From Paenibacillus tyrphae (GTDB taxonomy: Bacteria > Bacillota > Bacilli > Paenibacillales > NBRC-103111), in the NCBI RefSeq assembly GCF_000722545.1, contig NZ_JNVM01000023.1, forward strand, positions 1 to 64,000: DNA of 64,000 nucleotides, in the 5' to 3' direction. The notes beneath the pieces are model-generated. The model made no database searches and was not told the DNA's origin. It worked only from the letters and a program-made list of their open reading frames with translations. Made by a program: the position numbers and the translations under genes. This document shows, piece by piece, positions 13,246 through 21,818 of the stretch (positions within the stretch are counted from its first letter, which is position 1; each line of letters opens with the position of its first letter).

Positions 13246-14412
13246 ATGAGCAAGGTACGATTCGGACTTATCGGAATCGGCAATATGGGGAAGGGCCATA
13301 CGAATTATTTTGCCAAAAATGAAGTGGCCGGAGGCGAGCTGACTGCCATTGTGGACACGAACCCGGAGCGTCTCGAATGGGTTCGCCAGCAGTACGGAGA
13401 CCGGTTCCAGCTGTTTGACAATCTGGATTCGTTTTTCGCCTCGCAAGCCTTCGATGCCGTTCTCATTTGCACGCCGCACTATGATCACCCCGGCTTGGCG
13501 ATTGCGGCATTCGGGCACGGCTATCATGTGCTGGTCGAGAAGCCGGCAGGCGTCTACACGAAACAAGTTCGCGAGATGAACGAAGCTGCCGCCCGCTCCG
13601 GAAAAGCATTCGGCATCATGTACAATCAGCGCACGAACCCGTTGTACCAAAAGCTGCGCGATCTCGTCTCCTCCGGAGAGCTTGGCGAAATCCGCCGCAC
13701 CAATTGGATCATTACGAACTGGTACCGCTCCCAGAGCTACTACGATTCCGGCGGCTGGCGGGCGACCTGGGCGGGGGAAGGCGGAGGCGTTCTGCTTAAC
13801 CAAGACCCGCATCAGCTCGATTTGTGGCAGTGGACGATCGATATGATGCCTAAACGGGTGCGCGCGTTTTGCCATTTCGGCAAATACCGGAATATCGAAG
13901 TGGAGGACGACGTGACCGCTTACGTAGAATACGAGAATGGAGCGACCGGTCTGTTCGTGACCACGACCGGGGAAGCCCCGGGTACGAACCGGTTCGAAGT
14001 GAGCGGCGACCGCGGCAAAATCGTCATCGAAGACGGCAAGCTGACGTTCTGGCGGCTGCGGGTGCCGGAGCCGGAGTTCAACCGCGATTTCAAAGGAGGC
14101 TTCGGCGCGCCGGAATGCTGGAAATGCGAGATTCCGGTAGGCTCCTCGGAAGGATCGCAGCACAAAGGGATTACGCAAAATTTCGTCGATCACATTTTAC
14201 ATGGTACGCCGCTGTTGGCGCCGGGAGAAGAAGGGATCAAAGGACTGACCCTTTCGAACGCGATGTATTTGTCCTCCTGGACCGACAATTGGGTCGATCT
14301 TCCGATCAACGAAGACCTGTATTACGAAAAGCTGCAGGAACGGATTCAAAGCTCCACGTATAAAAAAGAGACCCGCAAGCTGGACCATATGGATGTCAGC
14401 GGAACTCATTAA
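13246..14412 (+). CDS. Gfo/Idh/MocA family oxidoreductase
   Basis: ATG at 13246 follows GAGGCGGGG. The 388-residue product has the N-terminal NAD(P) fold (RFGLIGIGNMGKGHTNYF), the family's LVEKPAGVYTKQV motif with the catalytic-region lysine, and the C-terminal beta sheet domain (GGGVLLNQDPHQLDLWQW with the HQ-D-W signature). Members oxidise sugars, inositols or glycosides. No sugar operon surrounds it, so the substrate is open. It has its own promoter and terminator. Confidence 0.9.
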   Translation: MSKVRFGLIGIGNMGKGHTNYFAKNEVAGGELTAIVDTNPERLEWVRQQYGDRFQLFDNLDSFFASQAFDAVLICTPHYDHPGLAIAAFGHGYHVLVEKPAGVYTKQVREMNEAAARSGKAFGIMYNQRTNPLYQKLRDLVSSGELGEIRRTNWIITNWYRSQSYYDSGGWRATWAGEGGGVLLNQDPHQLDLWQWTIDMMPKRVRAFCHFGKYRNIEVEDDVTAYVEYENGATGLFVTTTGEAPGTNRFEVSGDRGKIVIEDGKLTFWRLRVPEPEFNRDFKGGFGAPECWKCEIPVGSSEGSQHKGITQNFVDHILHGTPLLAPGEEGIKGLTLSNAMYLSSWTDNWVDLPINEDLYYEKLQERIQSSTYKKETRKLDHMDVSGTH

Positions 14413-14441
14413 TCTAATAAAGTAGGTATCGACCAAAAACG

Positions 14442-14477
14442 AAACGGTCCGGGCGAATGCGCCTGGACCGTTTTTTT
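14442..14477 (+). terminator. terminator of the Gfo/Idh/MocA gene
   Basis: AAACGGTCCGGGCG pairs with CGCCTGGACCGTTT around AATG, followed by a T run. Confidence 0.88.
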
Positions 14478-14499
14478 CAGTATAAATTATAGACGTTTT

Positions 14500-15045
14500 T
14501 TATTTATAGTCGGCCCACAGCCCTTTTTTCTTGCTGTGCGCCTCCCGCTCCAGCTTGACGAAGCTGTCCTGGAACATCACGTTAGGCGGTACGGTCATCG
14601 TATTGGCCTAGCCTTCGCGGATCAGCGTTTCATTGAACATCGCGGGCTCGCCTTGAATAAAGACATACCGGAGCAGCCGCCCGTACTTGTCTTTATCCCC
14701 TGCGTCAGCAAAGAGGTATACCGTTTTGCCGGTCAGCTTCGATTTCGTGAATTGACTGGCTTCCTTTCCGTAATATTCGACAGGACTATTCGGCTTCACC
14801 GTTTCGGGCGTATTGACGCCGATTAAGCGCACCTTTTCCCCCGACTTCGTCTCGAACGTATCTCCATCGACGACACGCTTGACCTCGATTACCGTCATTT
14901 TATGGTCCTTCAATGCCGGGTATTGCTTCAAGATTTCCTTGGCGAACGCGTCGCCGTCCGCCCCCGATTTCGAGCACGCCGCAAGCAGCAGCACGATCGC
15001 CAAAATAAACAGCATTGCTATCGGTTTTCTCCCCAGGCTTCCCAT
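14500..15045 (-). pseudogene. thermonuclease-family lipoprotein gene with an internal amber stop
   Basis: ATG at 15045 follows AGGAG. The product has a signal peptide with lipobox LLLAAC and a staphylococcal-nuclease domain: VVDGDTFETKSGEKVRLIGV with NTPET, and later DKYGRLLRYVF. The active Arg, Glu and Arg are kept. The frame stops at TAG (14608-14610), but the next codons continue the family C-terminus (ANTMTVPPNVMFQDSFVKLE and so on) to TAA at 14500-14502. The expected residue is Tyr, so one base change explains the break. The truncated product ends about 146 residues in and lacks the last helix of the fold. Confidence 0.85.
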
Positions 15046-15216
15046 GACTCCATACTCCTCTCTCATTTTTCCAGTAACAAAAAGGCACGTCGTCTATTGT
15101 AGAGCTTCCCGTTCCTTGTTGTAAATGGGACAGCGGCCGGGATTGTCCGGCGAATGTTTAAATCCCCCTTGCAACCCTCATACTAAAACTAACAGCTACA
15201 GTGGAGGGATCGGTAT

Positions 15217-16911
15217 ATGACATTTCATAAAGACCGCCCATTGATCGTGCAAACCGACTTTTCCGTGCTGCTCGAAGTGCGGCATCCGGCTTTCGAAGAA
15301 GCGCGGGCCGGACTCGTCAAGTTTGCGGATCTCGTCAAATCCCCGGAAAACATCCATACGTACCGCATGTCGTCGCTTTCTCTCTGGAATGCCGCGGCTG
15401 CCGGACTGACGTCCGAAGAGATTATCGGCTTCTTGGACCGTCATACGAAATTCGGCGTTCCGATGGCGGTAAAGCAAGATATCCGGCGCTTCGTCGAGCG
15501 GTACGGGCTTGTTCGGATGGAAAGGCTGGGCGACGATTTGCTTTTGATCTCCGAAGACGTGGAAGCGATCAAGGAGATGGTCTCTTTTCGTTCCTTGCGG
15601 TCGTACGGGCTATGTCAGGTCGATTCGCAAACGCTTCGTTTTTCCGCCCGGTATCGGGGGCTTCTCAAGCAGGAGCTCGTTAAGCTCGGCTTTCCGGTTG
15701 AAGATCTGGCAGGCTACAGCCGGGGCGAATCGCTTCCTATCCGGCTTCGGATGGAAGAGACCGGAGGGCAGGCGTTCGAGCTGCGGGAATATCAGCGGTC
15801 GGCGGTCGATTCCTTTTATCGGGAAGGGAGCCTGCATGGAGGCAGCGGCGTGCTGGTCCTGCCCTGCGGCGCCGGGAAAACGGTGATCGGTATCGCTGCG
15901 ATGGGAAAGCTAAACTGCGCGACGCTTATTTTAACCTCCAACAGCACTTCGGTTCGGCAGTGGAAAAGGGAAATTTTGGATAAAACGGACATTACGGAAG
16001 ATTTGGTCGGCGAATACACGGGAATGCAGAAAGAAGTGCGCCCGATTACGGTGGCCACGTATCAAATCCTGACGTACCGCAAATCGAAGGATGATCCGTT
16101 CGTCCATATGGACCTGTTTAATAAACGCGACTGGGGCCTGATCGTCTACGATGAGGTGCATTTGCTTCCGGCTCCGGTGTTCCGGGTTACGGCCGACATT
16201 CAGGCGACGCGCCGGCTTGGCTTGACGGCGACGCTAATCCGGGAGGACGGCCGGGAGGAGGATGTCTTCTCGCTGGTCGGGCCCAAGCGCTATGAGATGC
16301 CGTGGAAGGAGCTGGAGACGCAGGGCTGGATTGCCTCGGTCGAGTGCGTCGAGATCCGGATTCCGATGGCGGACAAAGAGAAGGAAGCTTACCTCGCCGC
16401 GGCGCCAAGACTTAAAATGCGGGAAGCCAGTATCAACCCGGGCAAACTGAAGGTCGTTAGCGAGCTGCTGAGCAAGCATGACGGCGAGCAAATTTTAATT
16501 ATCGGCCAATATTTGGAGCAGCTTCGCCAAGTTGCGGAAGCTACGAAGCTTCCTATGATAAGCGGCGAAATGCCTTATGAGGAGCGGGAAGCGTTGTATT
16601 CCGGCTTTCGCGGCGGGACGGTTCCGGTGCTGATCGTATCCAAAGTAGCCAACTTCGCGGTTGATCTGCCCGATGCGACGGTGGCGATCCAAATATCGGG
16701 CAGCTTCGGTTCGAGGCAGGAGGAGGCGCAGCGGCTCGGACGGATTTTGCGGCCCAAGGCGGGCACGAACCAGGCGGTCTTCTACACGCTCGTCAGCGAG
16801 GATACGAAAGAGCAGGAGTTCGCGCTGAACCGGCAGCTATTCTTGATCGAGCAGGGCTATCGCTACCGGATCGAATGGGCGGACGGATCGAAGGAGGCGG
16901 TCTCGATATGA
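15217..16911 (+). CDS. bacterial XPB-type DNA repair helicase
   Basis: The 564-residue product is an SF2 helicase: an N-terminal domain of about 180 residues, Walker A LPCGAGKTVIGIA, motif II VYDEVHLLPAP, motif III LGLTATLIRED, and motif VI QEEAQRLGRILRPK. XPB opens DNA in repair; bacterial forms work with a conserved partner. The next gene starts inside this one's stop (ATGA) and encodes that partner. The ATG follows GTGGAGGG. Confidence 0.93.
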   Translation: MTFHKDRPLIVQTDFSVLLEVRHPAFEEARAGLVKFADLVKSPENIHTYRMSSLSLWNAAAAGLTSEEIIGFLDRHTKFGVPMAVKQDIRRFVERYGLVRMERLGDDLLLISEDVEAIKEMVSFRSLRSYGLCQVDSQTLRFSARYRGLLKQELVKLGFPVEDLAGYSRGESLPIRLRMEETGGQAFELREYQRSAVDSFYREGSLHGGSGVLVLPCGAGKTVIGIAAMGKLNCATLILTSNSTSVRQWKREILDKTDITEDLVGEYTGMQKEVRPITVATYQILTYRKSKDDPFVHMDLFNKRDWGLIVYDEVHLLPAPVFRVTADIQATRRLGLTATLIREDGREEDVFSLVGPKRYEMPWKELETQGWIASVECVEIRIPMADKEKEAYLAAAPRLKMREASINPGKLKVVSELLSKHDGEQILIIGQYLEQLRQVAEATKLPMISGEMPYEEREALYSGFRGGTVPVLIVSKVANFAVDLPDATVAIQISGSFGSRQEEAQRLGRILRPKAGTNQAVFYTLVSEDTKEQEFALNRQLFLIEQGYRYRIEWADGSKEAVSI

Positions 16912-18959
16912 ATTATGCGCAATTGCTGACGCGGATGCCCCGCGAGCTGAAGAGCCGGCTGGAAGCCGAAACAATCTTCGCGCCATGGCTGGGCCAAGGC
17001 GTATCGCTTGGTCAACTATGGACTGACCCCGTCGTGATGGAGACCGTCTGCAACCGGCTGAGTCGTTCCGAGCGTACGGTGCTTGAGGCGATTGTGCGGC
17101 GGATCGGCTGTGAGCCGTTTGACGATACGGAATTGGAGCGGGCGGCAGCCGGTCCCTTGTCCGGGGCCGAGGTGAAAATGGGCCTCGCCGGATTGCTTCG
17201 CAAAGGCATCGTATTTTCGTTTCTCAAAACATGGGGGGAGCATCTGTATTTAATGCCGGAGGACGGATTTGCCTGCTGGCAAACCGTTCTAATTCCCGAA
17301 CTGCCCTCCGGACTCGGTGAAGCGCCGGGAAGCACAGGATTAAGCCCGACGACGGTTGTGCCCGGCGAGCCGAATTTGGCGCGCGATCTGTTTCATTCCT
17401 TGGCGTTTGCTGCGGAACAGGGGCTTAAGCTGACCAAAAACGGAACTTTGCACAAGAAGCAGCTTCAGAAATTGTCCGAGCGGGTGCGGCTCCAGGAAGA
17501 GGCGCTTGAGCCGCTTTCGCTGAAATATGCGTATGCCGATACGTATTCCCCGAAGATTGCGTTGGTGCTGGATATGCTTTTGCGGCTGCAGCTTATCGTT
17601 TCGGAAGACGAAGAGCTGAAGCTAAGCGTCGAAACGGTAGACATTTTTCTGGACCAACCGCTGGCTGGGCAGATGCGCCGTTTGTACGGGCTTTGGAAAA
17701 CGCTGGCGCTTCCTGCCGCTGCATGGCTGCAGCACGCCGTGTTCCTTTTGGAGCGCGTAGACGGCGGGACATGGATAACGGCGGAGCAGTTGCTGGAGCG
17801 GTTGGAGGCGTTCGGGCTACTACCGGGCGCGATAGAGAGCGAGGAAAGAGCCGAGCGACACCGGTATTTGCTCAGGCTGTGGCTGGAGCCGCTCGCTGCG
17901 TTGGGATTTCTGGAACGGAGCTTCGATCCGATCTGCGGGCCAGGCGCCTACCGATGGACGTTTCCGCTCGGTTTGCGAGGCGAGCCGGGCGGGGAGGACG
18001 AAGCGGAAGACGGCGGCTTTATGGTTCAGCCCGATTTTGAACTCCTGGTGCCTCCGGATGTCGCGGGCAAAGTGCGTTGGGAGCTTTGCTGCCTGGCCGA
18101 TCTGATGGCGCGGGATCAGGTCAGTGTCTATAAATTGTCGAAGGAAAGCGTCAAGCGGGCTCTGGAAAATGGCCGTACGGCTGCGGAAATATGCGATTTT
18201 CTGGAGCGCCACGCGCTCTACGGCGTGCCGGACCATGTCCGGTTAAGCATCGGGCAGTGGGCGAAGCCGTACGGCAAAACCGTCTTTACCCAAGCGCTGC
18301 TGCTTCGCTGCGCCGATGATGAAACCGCCCGAACGGTAGCTAAGCTGCCTTCCACTTCCCCGTACGTGAAGGAAATGCTGAATGGGCGGGATTTTCTTAT
18401 TGCGGCCGCAGACGCGAAGCCGCTTGCGGCTGTTTTGGAAAAAGCGGGCTTTATGCCCGGGCTGCCCGTTATCCCGGCGGCGCAAGCGGGAATGGATGGG
18501 GAAACGAGCTCAAGCCGCTTCCCGAAGCTGTCTGCCGACCGGACCGCATCCGCGAAGAAGCTGCTTTCCGTCGAGCCGATGGACAAAGGGCTGATTTACT
18601 CGAGAAATTCCGTCGGTTTCCTCAGACTGCAGGCACGGCTGCCGGAAGCCTCCGACGTTTATCCTTCCTTGCAGGATATTCCTTCGACGTGGCTCCGGGA
18701 TTATCGGAACTATCATTTATCGACGCGCAAAGAAATCGTCGAAAAGGCGATCGAGATGCGTTCGGTGCTGCAGATCCGCAAAAATGGCACCGATTTTCGC
18801 ATCGTTCCCCGTAAAGTGCAGGAAACGCGGGGAACCTGGTGCATGACCGGACTCGGTCTGTTCGGCGGCACGCAGGACGAAACGTCGGAGGTACGATGGC
18901 TGGCGGAGGAATGGCAGGAAATGCGGCTGATTCTTCCCGGGATAAACGATAAATATTAA
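16908..18959 (+). CDS. helicase-associated protein, partner of XPB
   Basis: ATG at 16908 overlaps the XPB stop. The 683-residue product (begins MNYAQLLTRMPRELKS) resembles the helicase-associated/XPB-Ssl2 N-terminal-domain proteins found beside XPB in Paenibacillaceae and Actinobacteria. It has winged-helix-like segments at about 60-130 (SRSERTVLEAIVRRIG) and a C-terminal part near 390-520 (FMVQPDFELLVPPDV, SVYKLSKESVKRALENG). No nuclease motif is visible. Tight coupling implies one repair complex. Confidence 0.75.
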   Translation: MNYAQLLTRMPRELKSRLEAETIFAPWLGQGVSLGQLWTDPVVMETVCNRLSRSERTVLEAIVRRIGCEPFDDTELERAAAGPLSGAEVKMGLAGLLRKGIVFSFLKTWGEHLYLMPEDGFACWQTVLIPELPSGLGEAPGSTGLSPTTVVPGEPNLARDLFHSLAFAAEQGLKLTKNGTLHKKQLQKLSERVRLQEEALEPLSLKYAYADTYSPKIALVLDMLLRLQLIVSEDEELKLSVETVDIFLDQPLAGQMRRLYGLWKTLALPAAAWLQHAVFLLERVDGGTWITAEQLLERLEAFGLLPGAIESEERAERHRYLLRLWLEPLAALGFLERSFDPICGPGAYRWTFPLGLRGEPGGEDEAEDGGFMVQPDFELLVPPDVAGKVRWELCCLADLMARDQVSVYKLSKESVKRALENGRTAAEICDFLERHALYGVPDHVRLSIGQWAKPYGKTVFTQALLLRCADDETARTVAKLPSTSPYVKEMLNGRDFLIAAADAKPLAAVLEKAGFMPGLPVIPAAQAGMDGETSSSRFPKLSADRTASAKKLLSVEPMDKGLIYSRNSVGFLRLQARLPEASDVYPSLQDIPSTWLRDYRNYHLSTRKEIVEKAIEMRSVLQIRKNGTDFRIVPRKVQETRGTWCMTGLGLFGGTQDETSEVRWLAEEWQEMRLILPGINDKY

Positions 18960-19048
18960 TTCAGCACGACCGTCCTCAAGTATGGTATGATAAACATGTC
19001 TGACATGGTCTGACGAACCATACCCAAATGAAAGGACGGTGCTGCTGC

Positions 19049-19495
19049 ATGGCGGTAACGGAGACGCACACGCTCGACATGTCTGCCATACTGCTTGGGT
19101 CATATGAGCTGGCTGACCGCATCAAGTTCTCCGCGGAAACGGCGGATTATTTATATTGGAAACAACGCAAGGAGGCCGACCAGGAAGTCCGACAGTTGGT
19201 GAAGGAGTTTCTTAAAGCCAAAGAATTGTTCGAGGAGTGCGAACGCTTCGGGCATTTTCACCCGAATTACCATGAGGCGCTTGACCGGGTCAAGGCGGTT
19301 CAAGATCGGCTTGATGCTGTAGAGTCCGTCCGGCGCTTCAAGGAAGCGGAGAAACGGCTGGACGACTTGCTGCACGACGTGTCGGAGATCATCGCGCGGT
19401 CCGTATCGGATACGATCAAGGTGCCTTCGAACGATCCGCTTGCAGCCGGGGGAGGCTGCTCCTCCGGAGGAAGCTGCAGCGGCAAGTGCGGTTAA
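19049..19495 (+). CDS. ylbF: YlbF family regulator (RNase Y specificity factor)
   Basis: ATG at 19049 follows AAAGGACGG. The 148-residue helical protein contains ADRIKFSAETADYLYWKQRK and FHPNYHEALDRVKAVQDRLD and ends in a cysteine-rich tail GGGCSSGGSCSGKCG. In B. subtilis YlbF joins YmcA and YaaT in an iron-sulfur-bearing complex that steers RNase Y and favours competence, sporulation and biofilm. The three tail cysteines suit cluster binding. ylbG follows in this genome after the asparaginase gene on the opposite strand. Confidence 0.9.
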   Translation: MAVTETHTLDMSAILLGSYELADRIKFSAETADYLYWKQRKEADQEVRQLVKEFLKAKELFEECERFGHFHPNYHEALDRVKAVQDRLDAVESVRRFKEAEKRLDDLLHDVSEIIARSVSDTIKVPSNDPLAAGGGCSSGGSCSGKCG

Positions 19496-19506
19496 TAAGC
19501 GATAAA

Positions 19507-19533
19507 ACGGGCCCGGGGATATCCCGGGCCCGT
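19507..19533. terminator. shared terminator between ylbF and the asparaginase gene
   Basis: ACGGGCCCGGG pairs with CCCGGGCCCGT around a short AT loop. On the minus strand it ends in TTTT, so it mainly serves the asparaginase gene. Confidence 0.75.
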
Positions 19534-19536
19534 GCT

Positions 19537-20556
19537 TTAGACGCGATGAAGACGGAAGACCGGCCGAACGCTGCCGACCTGATCGCCGCGGCGATTGTTC
19601 ACCGCCGGCTGGTGGAAGCTGGCAAGCTGCAATGCCTCTTCGACGTTAAGCAAACCGAGCTGGAGCAGCGTTTCGGTAGCGGCGGGATAGATGGCGCGTT
19701 CGGCGCCGTCTTCAATTTTGAGGGCAATGCCGATGCCTTGCTCCGGCACGGTGGCCGCATATAAGCCCTCGGCCCCCATTTTGCCGATGATGCGGCCTTG
19801 CGTCAGCTCGGCGAGGCGGGTATCGAATCTGTTGCTGCCGGCTACATAGAACGGCGCTTTCCGAATCGCTCCGATGATCGTCCGGCAAGCCTCCGCCCGC
19901 TCCGGAGACAGGCCGTCCGGCCGCCCGAGCCGCGCGTAAGCGAATGCGAGCGAGGCCAGCGGGACGGCGAATACGGGGACTCCGCAGCCGTCGGTTCCAA
20001 GCGTGATGCTTTCCGGCGGGACCCCGCACATATCGGCGACCGTCCGGAGCATTTTTTGCTGGACAGGATGCTCGGGTGCGATATACTGTTGTATAGGAAC
20101 ATTCATGAGCTTGGCAAGGGCCAGCATGCCGGCATGTTTGCCGGAGCAGTTGTTATGAAGCTGTCCGGGTTCGCGACGCTCCCGCTTTATCGCATCGGCC
20201 GCGGGCTTATACATTGGCTCCTGCGGGCCGCAGCCTAGAGCGCTTTCATCCACTCCCAGCTTTCGTAAAATCTCCAGAGCGGTTGCCGCATGCTCCGGTT
20301 CCCCTCCGTGCGAGGCGCAAAGCAGCGCAGTCTCCGATGGCGTCAACCCGAACCGCTCGCTTCCGCCGGCTTCCAGCAGCGGGATGGCTTGCAGCAGTTT
20401 GGCTGTCGAGCGGGTAAACGTGTAAAATTCCGGATTCCCGGCATACGCCAGCAGCTTCCGCTCGTTATCCACAACGGCGATATGGCCACGGTGTACGCTT
20501 TCGGTCATCGATCCGCGGGAGATTTCGACTAACAATTCGTTTTCCGGTGCATCCAT
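19537..20556 (-). CDS. Rhizobium-type L-asparaginase (asparaginase II family, PF06089)
   Basis: The 339-residue product has the family's ordered motifs: ISRGSMTESVHRGHIAVVD, LLCASHGGEPEHAATA, LHNNCSGKHAGMLALAK and LGTDGCGVPVFAVPL. The SGKH and CGVP segments hold the conserved Lys and Cys thought to be catalytic. It converts asparagine to aspartate and ammonia in the cytosol. It is inserted, on the opposite strand, between ylbF and ylbG. Confidence 0.9.
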   Translation of the reverse strand: MDAPENELLVEISRGSMTESVHRGHIAVVDNERKLLAYAGNPEFYTFTRSTAKLLQAIPLLEAGGSERFGLTPSETALLCASHGGEPEHAATALEILRKLGVDESALGCGPQEPMYKPAADAIKRERREPGQLHNNCSGKHAGMLALAKLMNVPIQQYIAPEHPVQQKMLRTVADMCGVPPESITLGTDGCGVPVFAVPLASLAFAYARLGRPDGLSPERAEACRTIIGAIRKAPFYVAGSNRFDTRLAELTQGRIIGKMGAEGLYAATVPEQGIGIALKIEDGAERAIYPAATETLLQLGLLNVEEALQLASFHQPAVNNRRGDQVGSVRPVFRLHRV

Positions 20557-20609
20557 CGTTCATCGGTCCTTTCCTGATCCTATAGCAAACAGAAAGAAGG
20601 TCATTGTCC

Positions 20610-20876
20610 ATGTTTACCGAGCGAAGCGGCATTATTGTCTGGGTAAGCGATTTGAAAGCGGCCGGCAAACATTTGGAGAAATATGGGAATGTCCATTTTA
20701 TTTCCAAAAGACTGCACTATGCTGCGATGTACGTTTATTCCAGCCGTCTGGACGAAACGGTGAAGCAGCTTCAAAAGCTGCCGTTTGTAAAAAAAGTGGA
20801 ACGCTCGTATCGAAACGAGATCAAAACCGAGTATACCAGTAACGTTCCGGATAAGACAAGATTCTATTCTCTGTAA
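20610..20876 (+). CDS. ylbG: YlbG family protein (DUF2129)
   Basis: ATG at 20610 follows GAAAGAAGGT. The 88-residue product has the family pattern GIIVWVSDLKAAGKHLEKYG, HYAAMYVYSSRL and LPFVKKVERSYRNEIKTEY. The role is unknown; it is usually next to ylbF in Bacillales. Confidence 0.88.
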   Translation: MFTERSGIIVWVSDLKAAGKHLEKYGNVHFISKRLHYAAMYVYSSRLDETVKQLQKLPFVKKVERSYRNEIKTEYTSNVPDKTRFYSL

Positions 20877-20911
20877 TATCGGAACGAATATACGATCATA
20901 GCTTACGGTAG

Positions 20912-20945
20912 AAAAGGAGCTTCTGTGCGCAGAAGCTTCTTTCTT
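20912..20945 (+). terminator. terminator of ylbG
   Basis: AGGAGCTTCTG and CAGAAGCTTCTTT form a stem around TGCG, followed by a T-rich tract. Confidence 0.75.
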
Positions 20946-21104
20946 TATTTTGGGGCATGCGCACCTTAGGCAAGCAGCAAGTTCTGGCTCCGGTTTCTAA
21001 AGTTTTTTTAATTTGATTCTCGAGTTGGAATAAGGCAAAATAATAGGTAACATTATGTGTACATAGGGTAACGGAACTATTTTTGTAGGAAAGGGGTTGG
21101 GAAG

Positions 21105-21545
21105 TTGAACGGAGGGAAAGTCGACGGCCGGGAACGAAAAAACGTATCGCGCGACGGGCTGCTTAGAGGTAAGCCGATTGCGGATATCGTCGTCACCCAT
21201 CACGCTCGCAGCCGATGGGTCGATCGAGTGGAAACGGAGAAGACAGGCTTTCACGACATTACGGCTTTTTTGTGGAGCAAGCTGAAGTCGGACTCGATCC
21301 AACCCTACTACAAAAACGAGCAGGATGTTTACCTGATCGACGAGGATCTGGTCATGGTCGCCGAATTTGTCAAGATGGATGTGTCGGAATCGGCGAGGGA
21401 ACCGGAGGCGTACAAAATGATCGTCGTCACGTTCCTTGGGAGGATGTCGGAGACGATGGAGCTGCGGGATTTGCGCTCCTATTATTCCTGGCTTCGCCAT
21501 TCGCGGCGCATGACGCTGATCAAAAATAGCCGTAAGCGAAGATAA
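21105..21545 (+). CDS. conserved hypothetical protein, 146 aa
   Basis: TTG at 21105 follows AAAGGGGTTGGGAAG. The product has a basic start, then IADIVVTHHARSRWVDRVET, a VYLIDEDLVMVAEF strand pair, and a basic end (RRMTLIKNSRKRR). The HHARSRW segment and two-sheet layout hint at a small nucleic-acid-binding protein. I do not recognise the family. The gene has its own terminator. Confidence 0.65.
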   Translation: MNGGKVDGRERKNVSRDGLLRGKPIADIVVTHHARSRWVDRVETEKTGFHDITAFLWSKLKSDSIQPYYKNEQDVYLIDEDLVMVAEFVKMDVSESAREPEAYKMIVVTFLGRMSETMELRDLRSYYSWLRHSRRMTLIKNSRKRR

Positions 21546-21561
21546 GATGCGAGGACATTTC

Positions 21562-21589
21562 AAGCATGCCGGGAATCGGCATGCTTTTT
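21562..21589 (+). terminator. terminator of the 146-aa gene
   Basis: AAGCATGCC pairs with GGCATGCTT, followed by a T run. Confidence 0.85.
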
Positions 21590-21591
21590 AG

Positions 21592-21669
21592 CGCTTTCCC
21601 ACCCGCAGGAAAAGCTTCCGCTGATCCGCGGTCGCGCATCCTCGAATAGCTTCGATGAAGGTTTTCTTA
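21592..21669. repeat. 78-bp direct repeat, copy 1
   Basis: Begins CGCTTTCCCACCCGCAGG and ends GATGAAGGTTTTCTTA. It matches copy 2 at 21706-21783 at all but about seven positions, with a 114-bp period. The block contains CGCTGATCCGCGGTCG and ATCCTCGAATAGCTTCGATG, which can fold as small hairpins. Confidence 0.85.
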
Positions 21670-21705
21670 ACGGTCGGGAAAGCAGCAGTTTTCGGCGAAG
21701 CCGAA

Positions 21706-21783
21706 CGCTTTCCCGCCCACAAGAAAACCTACCGCTGATCCGCGGTCGTGCATCCTCGAATAGCTTCGATGAAGGTTTTCTTA
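21706..21783. repeat. 78-bp direct repeat, copy 2
   Basis: Begins CGCTTTCCCGCCCACAAG and ends GATGAAGGTTTTCTTA. Its last bases run into TATATAATG, so this copy helps form the -10 region of the LysR gene, which copy 1 does not. Confidence 0.85.
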
Positions 21784-21818
21784 TATAATGAGGCTACAAC
21801 GCTTGCGGAGGAGTCGTT

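Noticed and set aside
21592..21783. CRISPR-like repeat
   Set aside because: Only two 78-bp copies with a 36-bp gap; unit too long, no array and no cas genes.
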